A stretch of DNA of 64,000 nt from Stenotrophomonas rhizophila (GTDB taxonomy: Bacteria > Pseudomonadota > Gammaproteobacteria > Xanthomonadales > Xanthomonadaceae). The notes beneath the pieces are model-generated. The model searched no databases, was not told where the DNA came from, and worked only from the letters and a program-made list of their open reading frames with translations. Position numbers and translations under genes: made by a program. Of the stretch, positions 34,082-43,320 are shown one piece after another. The stretch is from NCBI RefSeq assembly GCF_001704155.1, contig NZ_CP016294.1, forward strand, positions 2,229,501 to 2,293,500, read 5' to 3'. Within the stretch, counting starts at the first letter, position 1. Each line of letters starts with the position of its first letter.

Positions 34082-35136
34082 TTCCCGGCCAGGCCGCGCT
34101 GGAAGAACGTCGTCAGTTTTTCGAAGGGAATCAGGTTGGTACGGTCATACAGGTCCACGTGCCCCGCACCCTTCACCCAGTAGAGCTCCTTCGGTTGGCC
34201 CGCCCTTTGGTATGCGTCCTCGCTGAACTCGCGTGAATGCGCGACGTCGCCAGAAATGAACAGCATCGGCCGCGGCGAGATGGTCTCGATGTCATTGAAG
34301 GGATAGAAGTTCATGAATTTGACCAGGCTGCTGAAGAGCGGCTGGGTGGTCAGCTCTGCCGTATCGCCCTTTGGCGTGTAGGCGCCGCGCGGGGTACGGT
34401 AGAAGTCGAAGAACTCGCGTTGGATGGCAGGGGTCTCAGCATCGAGTCTGTTCACTGTGCCTGGCACGTACACAGCCGCGCCGCCCTTGAACTCGGCCAA
34501 GCGCTGGTCGGTTGCGGACTGGATCACTGTCTTGCGCTGTTCCAGCGACTGCCCGTTGTTCAGCCCCTGCCGTGCCGCCGCACCCATGTCGTACATGCTT
34601 ACCGTGGCAATGGCCTTGATGCGCGGGTCGATCTTGGCGGCGCTGATCACAAAGCTGCCGCTGCCACATATACCCAGGCCGCCAATCCGTTCCGGGTCCA
34701 CATAGGCCTGCGTACTCAGGAAGTCCACGGCGGCGCTGATGTCGTCTGAATAGATTTCCGGCGCCACCAGGTGCCGCGGGGCGCCACCGCTCTCTCCCCA
34801 GAAGGAAAGATCGATCGCCAGCGTAACGAAGCCCTGCTCGGCCAACTTCTGCGCGTAGAGCTGCGAGCTCTGCTCCTTCACCGCGCCCATTGGATGGCCA
34901 ACCACCACGGCGGGGGCGCGGCTGCCGCGAGGCAGGCCTTGGGGGCGGTACAGCGTGCCCACCACTTCCACCTGGTACTGGTTGTGGAAGCTGACGCGCT
35001 CACCAGTGACCGTGGGGCTGTGGTAGAAGTTGTCTGCCCCGGCGGGATGTGCTGCCCCAGGGGTATCGGCAGCCATGGCGGGAAGCGGAAGTACGTAGCT
35101 GGCAAGCAGCGCCAGCAGCAACGTGGTCGGTTTCAT
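34078..35136 (-). CDS. exported alpha/beta hydrolase, dienelactone-hydrolase-like
   Basis: A 352-residue protein with a signal peptide (TTLLLALLASYVLPLPAMAA). Motifs are VVGHPMGAVKEQSSQ (oxyanion region), LAIDLSFWGESGG, the nucleophile elbow GGLGICGSGSF and the catalytic His in KGAGHVDLYD. The elbow has Cys where most members have Ser, as in dienelactone hydrolases. Similar to YcjY-like proteins. First gene of the operon, 113 bp from the divergent LysR start. Confidence 0.9.
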   Translation of the reverse strand: MKPTTLLLALLASYVLPLPAMAADTPGAAHPAGADNFYHSPTVTGERVSFHNQYQVEVVGTLYRPQGLPRGSRAPAVVVGHPMGAVKEQSSQLYAQKLAEQGFVTLAIDLSFWGESGGAPRHLVAPEIYSDDISAAVDFLSTQAYVDPERIGGLGICGSGSFVISAAKIDPRIKAIATVSMYDMGAAARQGLNNGQSLEQRKTVIQSATDQRLAEFKGGAAVYVPGTVNRLDAETPAIQREFFDFYRTPRGAYTPKGDTAELTTQPLFSSLVKFMNFYPFNDIETISPRPMLFISGDVAHSREFSEDAYQRAGQPKELYWVKGAGHVDLYDRTNLIPFEKLTTFFQRGLAGK

Positions 35137-35248
35137 GCGAGTGCGGCCTCGGTTGGGGGGACTGAGGTCGCCACGATAGGCTCCGCCCGCTACCGCGATA
35201 AGCCGGCTGAAAGTTGATGCATTGTTGAGTTGAGCTCACAATTGATCC

Positions 35249-36142
35249 ATGAGCGCCGTGAAGACCAATGATCTGCAAGCCTTTCTGGTGGTGGCCCAGG
35301 AGCAGAGCTTCACCAAGGCCGCCGTTCGCCTTGGGGTAACGCCCTCTGCGCTGAGCCATTCAATGCGGTTGCTGGAAGAGCGCCTGGGCATTCGCCTGCT
35401 GGCCCGCACCACCCGCAACGTTTCTCCCACTGAGGCGGGCGAGCGCCTTATGCGCTCCATCGCACCGCACTTCGAGGCCATCGGTGCCAGCGTGGAAGCC
35501 CTGGGAGACCTGCGCGACCGGCCGGCGGGAACGCTGCGGATCTCCTGCACGGATGATTCGATGGAGACCATCATACGACCACGGCTTGCCGGGTTTCTGG
35601 CCGAGTACCCGGACATCACGCTTGAGTTCTACGTGGATTACGGCTTTACCAACGTGGTGGAGCAGCGCTTCGACGCCGGCATCCGGCTCGGAGAAGCGCT
35701 GAGCAAGGACATGATCGCTGTCAGGGTCGGACCGGATTGGCGCCTGGTGGTGGTTGGATCTCCCGACTACTTCGAGAAACATCCCAAGCCCAGGAAGCCC
35801 GCCGACATCACCCGACACCGCTGCGTGCACATCCGGCATCGCCCAAACGGCGCCATTTATGCCTGGGAGTTCGAAGAGAAGGGCAAGGAATTCACCGTAC
35901 GCGGCGACGGACCGTTGGTCTTCAACAGCATGACCCACGTAATCAATGCCGCACTGGACGGCCTGGGCTTGGCCTATGCGCCGGAACCGATGGTAGCCGA
36001 GCACATTGCGCAGGGCAGGCTGGTGGCTGTGCTGGACAGGTGGTGCGTGCCCTTCCCCGGCTACCATCTTTACTACCCGAACCGCCGGCAGCCCTCGCCC
36101 GCATTCACGGCACTGGTAGCTTGGCTGAAGCTGGATGTTTGA
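35249..36142 (+). CDS. LysR-family regulator of the hydrolase/cupin operon
   Basis: A 297-residue LTTR: winged helix at residues 5-62 (TKAAVRLGVTPSALSHSMRL), then a substrate-binding domain with DRPAGTLRISCTDDSMETII. It starts divergently to the operon, so control of 30223-35136 is the natural reading. The intergenic 112 bp has no obvious T-N11-A box that I could fix with confidence. Confidence 0.93.
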   Translation: MSAVKTNDLQAFLVVAQEQSFTKAAVRLGVTPSALSHSMRLLEERLGIRLLARTTRNVSPTEAGERLMRSIAPHFEAIGASVEALGDLRDRPAGTLRISCTDDSMETIIRPRLAGFLAEYPDITLEFYVDYGFTNVVEQRFDAGIRLGEALSKDMIAVRVGPDWRLVVVGSPDYFEKHPKPRKPADITRHRCVHIRHRPNGAIYAWEFEEKGKEFTVRGDGPLVFNSMTHVINAALDGLGLAYAPEPMVAEHIAQGRLVAVLDRWCVPFPGYHLYYPNRRQPSPAFTALVAWLKLDV

Positions 36143-36682
36143 TGTGCAGGACGATGCGGGGTGCGACCCTAGTTCCCCGCATGTGTCTTACTTCGGCTGG
36201 AAATGGACACCCGCCCTGCCCACGATGCATCCCTAATGCCACGCCCTCCAAGGTCCGCTTTCGGCCAAAAGCGGACACGCATGGAGGATGGCGCCTGTCA
36301 ACGACATCCTTATCGATTCAGAGGGTTGGTTGCTGGTTGGGGCAAGGCGTTGGCAGGAAAGACCTTAGCGCGGATGCCCTAGGTCGATAGCCGTAGTTCT
36401 ACTGGATTCGAGTTGGACTTGGCCAAGCTTTGCTTTGAATATGCTGCAGAGATCAGCGAATCAGGAAGGGTTTGCGGATACCAGCCCCTTGCGCGTCAAT
36501 CTTACATTTCGTCCCCCCTTGGCACCCCAGAGCGAAGACCCTATCCTGCTGGCGGCCGAAACGTACGCAGCGGGCTGACGCAAGCCCCAGACTGGCCCTG
36601 TGCTTGCTGCGCAACCACGTGCAGTCCTGGTTCCGGCGAAGGTCCGCCTCGCGTTATTTTTTTTTTGATCAAGGATCATACT
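36143..36682. other. intergenic region with palindrome
   Basis: About 540 bp. Contains a perfect-looking palindrome copy (36252-36276) and a run of nine T near 36660. The long frame from 36413 is not needed for the next gene. No RNA gene is recognised. Confidence 0.4.
36252..36276. repeat. dispersed palindromic repeat copy
   Basis: GGTCCGCTTT and AAAGCGGAC arms around CGGCCA; the best-preserved copy. Confidence 0.8.
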
Positions 36683-37570
36683 GTGCTTCTTGCCGTTTCC
36701 CCCGGCCGCCTTTGCCGCTGGCACGTTGTCCTGTTCCCACTGTTGGCCGTGCTGGCCCTGCCCGCTGCCGCGCAATCGCCGCGTTGTGGCACCTTCAAGG
36801 ATCCGGCCAGTGGCGCCGTACTTCGGGTTGACAGTGCGGTGCAAGGCGAACGTCAACTGCCCGGCGAGGCCGCAGAGCCGTATCACTTACAGCACAACGG
36901 CGATCAACTGCTGGCGGCCAATCTGGCCAGCGGCAGGATGACCAGGCTAGCGGTCAGTACCGATAGCCGGAACCTCAGCGACGACGCCGGGCATTACGTG
37001 CTCGAAGCTGACGTCGCCTGCCAAGCCGCGTCGACCTTCGCGCCCGGCAGTTGCCGCGCCGATATCACTACCTGCTTTGGCCAGATGACGTGGGCCGGCG
37101 CAGACAGCTGGAGGCGATGGTGCACCGAAGGCGTTTCCGCCGCCTGCAACCGGTTGATCGAGGACTACCGCAGCGAAGCTCGCAGCGCGTGGGTAATCGC
37201 CAAGGTCATGGCCGACGAAAGCATCCCCTCCAGCGCCCCAGCGGTGTGCGTGAAAGACAGCGCGGTATTCGATGCCGAGGCCTGCGGCCACGCGGAGGAT
37301 GCCGAGCGCGCAAGGGCGGTGGGCAAGGCATTTGCGTTAACCAAAGGCATGCCCAACGAACCGACCTTACCCGATGCGGAGTTGGACGAAGTGGCCAAGC
37401 TGTGCCGCCAGCAGCCCAGCGTCACCTTTTGCACTGCCGTGGCGTCAGCCCTCCGTGCCGCCGGGCGGCTGCCAGCCGCGCTTGAAGCAATGCAGCTGGC
37501 ATGTAGCACGACCGAGAACCCGCAAGCTTGCGCGCAGCTGGCCACCCAAGGCACCGACACTCCGAACTAA
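36683..37570 (+). CDS. secreted Cys-rich hypothetical protein
   Basis: I start at GTG 36683, with AAGGA nine bases upstream, giving a clean signal peptide (WHVVLFPLLAVLALPAAAQS). The mature part, about 265 residues, contains more than a dozen Cys (for example AACNRL, CRQQPSVTFCTAV, ACSTTENPQACAQL). The C-terminal two-thirds has helical Cys pairs resembling Sel1-like/HcpA repeats. No catalytic motif. Probably periplasmic and disulfide-bonded. Confidence 0.7.
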   Translation: MLLAVSPGRLCRWHVVLFPLLAVLALPAAAQSPRCGTFKDPASGAVLRVDSAVQGERQLPGEAAEPYHLQHNGDQLLAANLASGRMTRLAVSTDSRNLSDDAGHYVLEADVACQAASTFAPGSCRADITTCFGQMTWAGADSWRRWCTEGVSAACNRLIEDYRSEARSAWVIAKVMADESIPSSAPAVCVKDSAVFDAEACGHAEDAERARAVGKAFALTKGMPNEPTLPDAELDEVAKLCRQQPSVTFCTAVASALRAAGRLPAALEAMQLACSTTENPQACAQLATQGTDTPN

Positions 37571-38065
37571 CTGGCCATGTCAGCGTCACTGAGCACCGGA
37601 ACATCCACCGCCCTGCGGCATGGGTGGCTTCCCGGCGGTGTGGGGGAGTTAAGGCAACTTTCGGAGCCGCTCTTTCCCACCACTTCGTCCGGTCCCGCAC
37701 CTTCCGCCGGACAGACTCTTTCAGGGACGCGGCGCACTGCTCTTAAAGGGTGCAGGAATCAGGCAGCAGGAGGTGCCCTAGGGTGGGCGCTAGCTTAGTG
37801 GGATCCACGCGGTGTGCCCGCGCGGCTTTGTCGGGGATATCCCTCTAGCCACCCTAAGCCGGGCCCGGATAAGGGGACTAGAACGTCCGCCTCGCGGATC
37901 CGCAGGAGATCTGGCCGAATGTATTACCGACCTCACCCTGCGGATCCGCTCCGCGTCCAGCTGGAGTCCACCCAGTGGGTGGTGTCTCCCCCGTTATTGG
38001 ATGGAAATGTCCGCCGACAGGCGTGAAAACGGCGCGAAGAACTTGGCCGTCACCAGGTAGCTGCT
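37571..38065. other. gene-free stretch
   Basis: About 495 bp between a convergent gene pair. I see no gene, repeat copy, tRNA or clear terminator; a region near 37800-37840 is rich in short CG-rich inverted segments. Confidence 0.4.
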
Positions 38066-38521
38066 TCAGGCATCCCACAAATCGGGCAGGTCCACCCCTT
38101 CGTACGGATCGATCAACCTGTTGACGCGTTCGATGCCGGTAGGCACTTGGAACATTGTGACCTCTTCGCGGGGTAGCAAGCCTCGCCAGTCACTTAGCTT
38201 CGCAATGCGGAGGTCCTCGGGCTCAACAGGCAGCCACCGCATCGGCCAGTAAGGAAACCGTCTCTGCCCGCCTACGCTACGCGCCAGCTCGGCGATGTTT
38301 TTATGGCAGCTTGCACTGCTGATTCTCGACCAAGCATCCACCACCGCTCCCTCAAGACCTTAGATGTATTGAAGGAACCGGCTTCCGTCGGTAAGCAATA
38401 CGCCGGTGACACCTGTAGTTGCGTTATGAGTGGCGGCGCTACGCCCCACTTCCTTAACCTGAAGAAGGGTCGCCCCAAGGCCAACTTGGCTCGTGTAAAC
38501 AAGCGTGTGTAGCTTTCCCAT
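38066..38521 (-). pseudogene. BLUF photoreceptor gene broken by an in-frame stop
   Basis: From ATG 38521, with GGGGGAGG upstream, it reads MGKLHTLVYTSQVG, with flavin-binding Tyr9, Asn33 and Gln51 present (LLTDGSRFLQYI). Codon 54 is TAA (38360-38362), where paralogues have Glu. The frame then continues intact to DPYEGVDLPDLWDA. A single nonsense change in an otherwise complete BLUF protein of about 151 residues. It could be a very recent pseudogene or a sequencing error. Confidence 0.85.
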
Positions 38522-38773
38522 GCCGCCTCCCCCAGATCGACCAGGATGCGCGACTCTACCATCCCATCAGCCGACGACTGACGGCTAGGATCCACTCTTC
38601 GGCGGAGGGCTGGCCCGAGCGCCCCACGCTGAGACGGAACTCTAGCCCGCGCAGGCCGTCGGTCAAGCGTGATCGCAGTTGCTTCAAATTCTACACGCCG
38701 ACGGCGCGGCATCTACCGTCCCTTAACTAGCAAATTTCATAAGCTGCGCCTTCGTTCGAAGGTAGGGACCGCA

Positions 38774-39049
38774 ATGCCGAATACTGGCGCCTTCTATCTC
38801 CATGAGGTCTCGGGGCCCACGTTAGGCTCCCCCGGGCAGTTCACGTCCATCTCGATGGTAAGTGCGACATGCACGAAGTGCAGCCATAAGTTTCACGCGA
38901 CTGCTCCACCCGACTTAGTGACCATCGCGGGTGGGACGGTGCTGACGTGCTCCGCATGTGGCGCGAGACAGGCTATCAGCAAAGCACGCTTTGACCTCTT
39001 CTCGACCCGCCTCAGCTCGGAAAGCGATCCTCGGTCTGAGCAGGATTAA
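38774..39049 (+). CDS. small zinc-ribbon-like hypothetical protein
   Basis: A 91-residue protein from the ATG at 38774 (AGGGA upstream) with two CxxC pairs, ATCTKCSHKF and LTCSACGARQ, spaced like a zinc ribbon. No other domain. It converges on the BLUF gene and the two stops overlap by three to four bases. Role unknown. Confidence 0.6.
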   Translation: MPNTGAFYLHEVSGPTLGSPGQFTSISMVSATCTKCSHKFHATAPPDLVTIAGGTVLTCSACGARQAISKARFDLFSTRLSSESDPRSEQD

Positions 39050-39468
39050 GCGATATAGGGAGCTGCAATTTCGGCTAGACGCTCTACCCCGGTGGGCACA
39101 AGACGAGAGCCCAAGGTTCGACCACCGAGGCGCGTCCAATCGCTGAACGCCGCCTCTTGGAATTGGGTATCGACGATAGGAATCCACCGCATTGACCAGT
39201 AGGGCATACGTCGCTCGGAGACCCGTCCACGGGCAAGCTCAACGACATTGCAGTGTTCACGAGAATTGACGATCCGCGAATAAACCATCGACAGTCCATC
39301 ATCCGGGCCCTCGATGTACTGCAAAAAGCGTGACCCATCAAAAAGCAGTATCCCGGTCACGCCCGCCAGACGGTTATGCGCAGCGGCTTTCTCAACCAGT
39401 CGGTTCAACTGGTCGTTGCTCAGATCTATAGCCGCCTCACTGGCGTATGCGATTGCTTGCAGGGTCAT
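39046..39468 (-). CDS. BLUF-domain blue-light sensor (stand-alone)
   Basis: A 140-residue short BLUF protein. Conserved residues are Tyr8 (QAIAYAS), Asn32 (AAHNRLAG) and Gln50 (GSRFLQY), which hold the flavin and make the hydrogen-bond switch. The ATG at 39468 has AAGG upstream. The C-terminal 45 residues form the usual short capping helices; there is no output domain, so it must act through a partner protein. BLUF proteins bind FAD and signal on blue light. Three BLUF genes occur in this window. Confidence 0.92.
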   Translation of the reverse strand: MTLQAIAYASEAAIDLSNDQLNRLVEKAAAHNRLAGVTGILLFDGSRFLQYIEGPDDGLSMVYSRIVNSREHCNVVELARGRVSERRMPYWSMRWIPIVDTQFQEAAFSDWTRLGGRTLGSRLVPTGVERLAEIAAPYIA

Positions 39469-40058
39469 TCCGACCTTTCTCCGCTGCTCTGGTTTCCTAT
39501 CCCGGGGAGAGAATCGTAGCGGACAAAGTAGAGCACCCGACGTGAGCGAGCGCCCATTTCGTCGCTCGCGACCTGAACTAGCTGAACGGTTTAAGCGCTT
39601 GGCCAGAACCGATGGTCTGACGCCATGGTCATGCTGCTGGCCAGCGAGCCGCCGGATCTCGCTGCTGAGCGGGCGGACACTACTTGCAACTTGCATATCC
39701 ATTGTGGGCACTCCCTTGGTGACAGTTGGCAAAGCTGCATGGGCTTGGGGAGGAGCTGCCTGAAAGCCAGTTTAGCTCGGGCAGTCGCTTCGGCGGAGAC
39801 CGCCTTCGTTTCCGCTGTTACACGAATCGAATGCGGACGGCGCTGCGCCGCAACGCTGCATCCCGGCAAGAGGCCCTGGCTGAGCCTGAGTTATTTGGAG
39901 AACGCATAGGTGATTTGATTACCTGCTCGCACACCGCCCACCGCTCAGCGGCCCAGATGGCTTGGTTAAGAAATTCTCAACGCCGAGGGGTCTACTTTCA
40001 CGCGTCTTGGTCGAGGCTGGCGGCAAGGTATTGGCTCACCCCACCAGAGGATCACTAG
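39469..40058. other. gene-free stretch upstream of BLUF and YciF-like genes
   Basis: About 590 bp. Several open frames exist on both strands, but none has a recognised domain or consistent start, and they overlap each other. Divergent promoters for the BLUF gene and the YciF-like gene must lie here. Confidence 0.4.
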
Positions 40059-40556
40059 ATGGCCATCAAAACGCTTGAAGAGCTGTTCGTTCACGAGCTG
40101 TCCGACATCTACAGCGCTGAAAAGCAGCTGACAAAAGCCCTGCCCCGCCTGGCCCGAGCCTCAGAAAACCCGGATCTGGCGGCTGCTTTTGAGACCCACC
40201 TGGAAGAGACACAGGGACAGATCGAGCGCATCGATCAGGTCGTTGAAGTGCTGGGCATCCGCCTCAAGCGCATCAAGTGCGCCGCGATGGAAGGGCTGGT
40301 TGAGGAAGGCAAAGAAGTCATTGATTCGGTTGAGAAGGGCCCGGTGCGCGATGCCGCGCTGATCGGCGGGGCCCAGAAGGTGGAGCACTACGAGATCGCC
40401 TCGTATGGCACCATCGCGGCGCTCGCCAAGCAGCTCGGGTACAAGGACGCGCTCCCGCTTCTTCTTGAGACCCTGGAAGAAGAGAAGGCAACCGATGAGA
40501 AGTTGACGCTCCTGGCCAAGTCCGGTGGAAATGCCAAGGCAGCCCAAGCGGCGTGA
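40059..40556 (+). CDS. YciE/YciF-type ferritin-like stress protein (DUF892)
   Basis: A 165-residue all-helical protein of the DUF892/YciF family: the start KTLEELFVHELSDIYSAEKQ, the pair ETHLEETQGQIERIDQVVEV, and EHYEIASYGTIAALAKQLGY. The Glu and His residues in these helices are the candidate di-iron ligands of a ferritin-like bundle. Members are induced in stationary phase or stress. A strong terminator-like hairpin follows 54 bp after the stop. Confidence 0.92.
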   Translation: MAIKTLEELFVHELSDIYSAEKQLTKALPRLARASENPDLAAAFETHLEETQGQIERIDQVVEVLGIRLKRIKCAAMEGLVEEGKEVIDSVEKGPVRDAALIGGAQKVEHYEIASYGTIAALAKQLGYKDALPLLLETLEEEKATDEKLTLLAKSGGNAKAAQAA

Positions 40557-40609
40557 GGTAGGACCATGGAACGCGACCAGAAAGCGTCCTGACCCAGCTG
40601 GTAATCCGG

Positions 40610-40632
40610 GGAGCGGCACTGGCTGCCGCTCC
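40610..40632 (+). terminator. terminator-like hairpin after the YciF-like gene
   Basis: A 9-bp stem GGAGCGGCA/TGCCGCTCC with a five-base loop; a short TTC follows, so the U-tract is weak. Confidence 0.55.
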
Positions 40633-40692
40633 TTCACCGGATTTCTCCACCGGCGGGACTAACGTCGGACAGCTAGCTTAACTCTGGGCCGT

Positions 40693-41337
40693 ATGGGAAT
40701 GTGGAAACGTAACGGTTTATCGATCGTGCTGCTCCTTTTGCTTCTCTGCTTCTTGGGAGGGCAAGTGTGGACCGGCTTCCTGGCACACAACCAGGAACTC
40801 GCTGACGCACACCGAGCGCCGCTGGACCTGTGGGACTATCTGCAGAGCGGGCACTTCGTCAGCGCCACGTTTGAGAACTGGGAAAGCGAGTTCCTTCAGA
40901 TGGGCATGTATGTCCTGCTGACCGTCAGCCTGCGTCAGAAGGGCTCTGCTGAATCCCGACCACTGGACGACGCCGAAGAAGAGGAGCGCATTGAGGCTGG
41001 CCCTACCCCTTGGGCCGTTCGCAAAGGTGGGCTCTGGAAGACCTTATACGGCCACTCCTTGGCGATCACCTTCGGGGTGCTGTTCCTGTTGAGCTTCTCG
41101 TTTCACCTTACGGGTAGCTGGCGCGCGGAGGTCGATGAGCAGATGGCCCTTGGACAGCCCACGCCGACGTGCTGGGAACATCTCTGGAGCAGCAGCTTCT
41201 GGTTCGAGTCGTTCCAGAACTGGCAGAGCGAATTTTTGGCTGTTCTTGCGTTGGTCATCCTGACCATTTTCCTGCGCCAAAAGGACTCGCCACAGTCGAA
41301 GCCGCTGGCTGCACCGCACAGTCAGACGGGCGATTGA
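40693..41337 (+). CDS. DUF6766-type membrane protein with internal duplication
   Basis: A 214-residue protein of two similar halves, each with a TM helix, a WexxF helix and a second TM ending FLRQK or LRQK (ENWESEFLQMGMYVLLTVSL; QNWQSEFLAVLALVILTIFL). It has four TM segments and no catalytic motif. It belongs to a small stress-related membrane family. It is followed by the cysteine hydrolase 15 bp later, likely in one operon. Confidence 0.85.
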   Translation: MGMWKRNGLSIVLLLLLLCFLGGQVWTGFLAHNQELADAHRAPLDLWDYLQSGHFVSATFENWESEFLQMGMYVLLTVSLRQKGSAESRPLDDAEEEERIEAGPTPWAVRKGGLWKTLYGHSLAITFGVLFLLSFSFHLTGSWRAEVDEQMALGQPTPTCWEHLWSSSFWFESFQNWQSEFLAVLALVILTIFLRQKDSPQSKPLAAPHSQTGD

Positions 41338-41352
41338 GGGGCCGGAGCATCC

Positions 41353-41901
41353 ATGAGTCAGCCCACCCCTGCTCTTCTGATCATCGACATGTTCACTCTG
41401 TTCGACTTCCCCGACGCTGACCAGGTGAAGCCCAACGCGTTGAAGGCCGCCGGGCAGATCGCTGTCCTCGCGCGGCGCTTCCGCGAGCGAGGTAACCCGG
41501 TCATCTATGTAAATGACAACTTTGCCAACTGGCAGATGGACTTCAAAGAGTTGGTAAGTCTCTGTCTGGCGACGGAAGGCGAGTCGTCAGCGATCGCTGA
41601 AGTTCTACAGCCGCACCTTGGCGACTACTTCGTGCTCAAACCCAAACACTCGGCCTTCCTCGCCACCCCGCTTTCCGTGCTCCTGGCCAAGCTGGGCGTG
41701 AGGGAGCTAGTCATTACAGGAATGACCGCCGAATCATGCATCGCCGCTACCTGCTTCGACAGCAATGCGAGGGAATACCAGACGACCGTGGTGCAGGAAG
41801 CGGTGGCTGGCATTGGCTCCAGACGAACGACCGCATTACGGCTGCTGGATGACTCCAAGGCGGCTCGTGTCCTCAAACTGGCGAGCTACCTACGCCGCTG
41901 A
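41353..41901 (+). CDS. cysteine hydrolase, isochorismatase family
   Basis: A 182-residue protein with the catalytic triad of the family: Asp in LLIIDMFTL (residue about 12), Lys in LKPKHSAF and the nucleophilic Cys in TAESCIAATC. Members hydrolyse isochorismate, nicotinamide or similar small amides. In operon with the membrane protein just upstream; specificity unknown. Confidence 0.92.
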   Translation: MSQPTPALLIIDMFTLFDFPDADQVKPNALKAAGQIAVLARRFRERGNPVIYVNDNFANWQMDFKELVSLCLATEGESSAIAEVLQPHLGDYFVLKPKHSAFLATPLSVLLAKLGVRELVITGMTAESCIAATCFDSNAREYQTTVVQEAVAGIGSRRTTALRLLDDSKAARVLKLASYLRR

Positions 41902-41936
41902 GGGGTGTTTCTCAAGCCCCCGTGCCGACCCTGCAG

Positions 41937-42455
41937 CTATTCTTCGGTCGAGCCGTTGGACGCTGCGTTCTGGTCTGGGTTGGGACGCTCCTTGACGTTG
42001 CTGCGGGCGTCGTGAGCGTGGGCACCCGTTGGGTCTTGAAGCTGGACCACCCTCCCCTGTTGCCAAGCGTCTGCTCCCGGGTCTATAGCGGGCTCGGGGA
42101 TATCGGCGCGGCGTTTCCGTTTGTCCTCGCTGCTGACCCCCAGCCGTGCGTCCCGAGCCGCCACCATCGCTGGATCGGCTTGGCCATCGGCGGTAAAGCC
42201 CATCATCAGCTGCGGCATTCCGCGCGGCAGGTCTTTATCCAGGTCGGTGTGCCAGGTGTGCCACGTTTTTCCATACGTGTGGATGAGCTTCTCCATGCGC
42301 TCATGCTCGGCCACCTCCGGGATCCCTGGTGCGATCAGCTGCCCCGATTTCACTTCGTGGACGTGGCTGTGCCAGAGCGCCTTTTCCTGCTCAGGGAGGC
42401 CAGCGAACAGTTTCCCACTGATGATGTATTCAACGCCCATCAGCTTGAGGGACAT
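41937..42455 (-). CDS. N-terminally truncated DUF1264 (OBAP-like) protein
   Basis: A 172-residue frame beginning MSLKLMGVEYIISGKLFAGL then LPEQEKALWHSHVHEVKSGQ, the middle and C-terminal part of the DUF1264 family. The family N-terminal region of roughly 50-80 residues, which holds the start of the fold, is missing here. The ATG lies 14 bases after the DUF3606 stop, and no upstream frame restores the missing part. It may be a remnant or a reduced form. Its C-terminal tail is Asp/Arg/Ala-rich and probably disordered. Confidence 0.7.
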   Translation of the reverse strand: MSLKLMGVEYIISGKLFAGLPEQEKALWHSHVHEVKSGQLIAPGIPEVAEHERMEKLIHTYGKTWHTWHTDLDKDLPRGMPQLMMGFTADGQADPAMVAARDARLGVSSEDKRKRRADIPEPAIDPGADAWQQGRVVQLQDPTGAHAHDARSNVKERPNPDQNAASNGSTEE

Positions 42456-42468
42456 GCCCTGCCCCGAG

Positions 42469-42645
42469 CTACTTGCCCAAGTGCTTGCGCACTGCGACCG
42501 CAGTAGAACCCACCGCTTTCACCGCGGCCCGGAGTTCTTCGGCGTTGACGCCCAGTGCCTTGGTCCAATATTGCAGCTCATAGTCTTCGTTGACGTTGAT
42601 GCGATCGCGGTCCGGGCTACCAGCGTTCTTTTTGTCGTCGGTCAT
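42469..42645 (-). CDS. DUF3606 protein
   Basis: A 58-residue DUF3606 protein (RDRINVNEDYELQYWTKALG, then VNAEELRAAVKAVGSTAVAV). The start at 42645 has AAGGACGAG upstream. The family is a small cytoplasmic stress protein in proteobacteria of unknown function. It sits upstream of the truncated DUF1264 gene. Confidence 0.88.
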   Translation of the reverse strand: MTDDKKNAGSPDRDRINVNEDYELQYWTKALGVNAEELRAAVKAVGSTAVAVRKHLGK

Positions 42646-42703
42646 GATGATCTCGTCCTTGCATTCCAGATTGTTTTCGCGACCAGCAATTGCCGGCGCC
42701 AGG

Positions 42704-43048
42704 TCACCGCGCCGCGCGTGCTGCGGTGCCGCTGAAGGTGGGCGACCGAACGGCGGCGGGTGCGTAGGCCATCTCGTCTGCAGCCGCGATGAGCTCCAGA
42801 AGATGTGCGGCAACGGGGCCAACTTCTTTCCTCACGCCGATGAAGTGGACCCATGAGCCCTCCACTTCCACTCGGGCTCCATCAAGCTCAGTAGACCGGC
42901 TGACCAGTACGCGAAGGTTCTGGATCCACGTCTCGCAGGGGACCGCGTCCAGCTGAACCGCGGTGGTGGCATCGCCCACGTAGAGATCCGCCATTTCCAT
43001 CCGAGTCACGCGGGGAGTTGCCGCCCGTAACTGTCGGTAAGCACTCAT
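42704..43048 (-). CDS. hypothetical protein
   Basis: A 114-residue protein with a strand-rich core (VRKEVGPVAAHLLELIAAAD, ELDGARVEVEGSWVHFIGVR). No domain or signal is recognised. Same strand as the stress genes and may be cotranscribed with DUF3606. Confidence 0.5.
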   Translation of the reverse strand: MSAYRQLRAATPRVTRMEMADLYVGDATTAVQLDAVPCETWIQNLRVLVSRSTELDGARVEVEGSWVHFIGVRKEVGPVAAHLLELIAAADEMAYAPAAVRSPTFSGTAARAAR

Positions 43049-43320
43049 AAGATCTTCCTAGTAGATATTTGATGACAAATATCCGCTTGGCGGAGGGCAT
43101 GTCGCGTCACTGCGGCGTCAAGGGAACGTCAAACGACTGGGCCGGTTGCAGCGAGTTGCTGTTCATGGATGGATGGGCGGTACGCACGCCAGAAAATACA
43201 CACCGCCGTGAGCGGCGGTCACCTATTATCTTCTATCGGGCTAACCTTGGATCCGCTACAGGGAGTCACGATGAAAAGTGATTGCAACCGAGTCTGGGAC
43301 GTCAAAGGATCAACTCAGCC

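Noticed and set aside
36413-36682. Extended N-terminus of the secreted Cys-rich protein
   Set aside because: The GTG at 36683 has a good ribosome binding site and opens a clean signal peptide; the extension has no such features.
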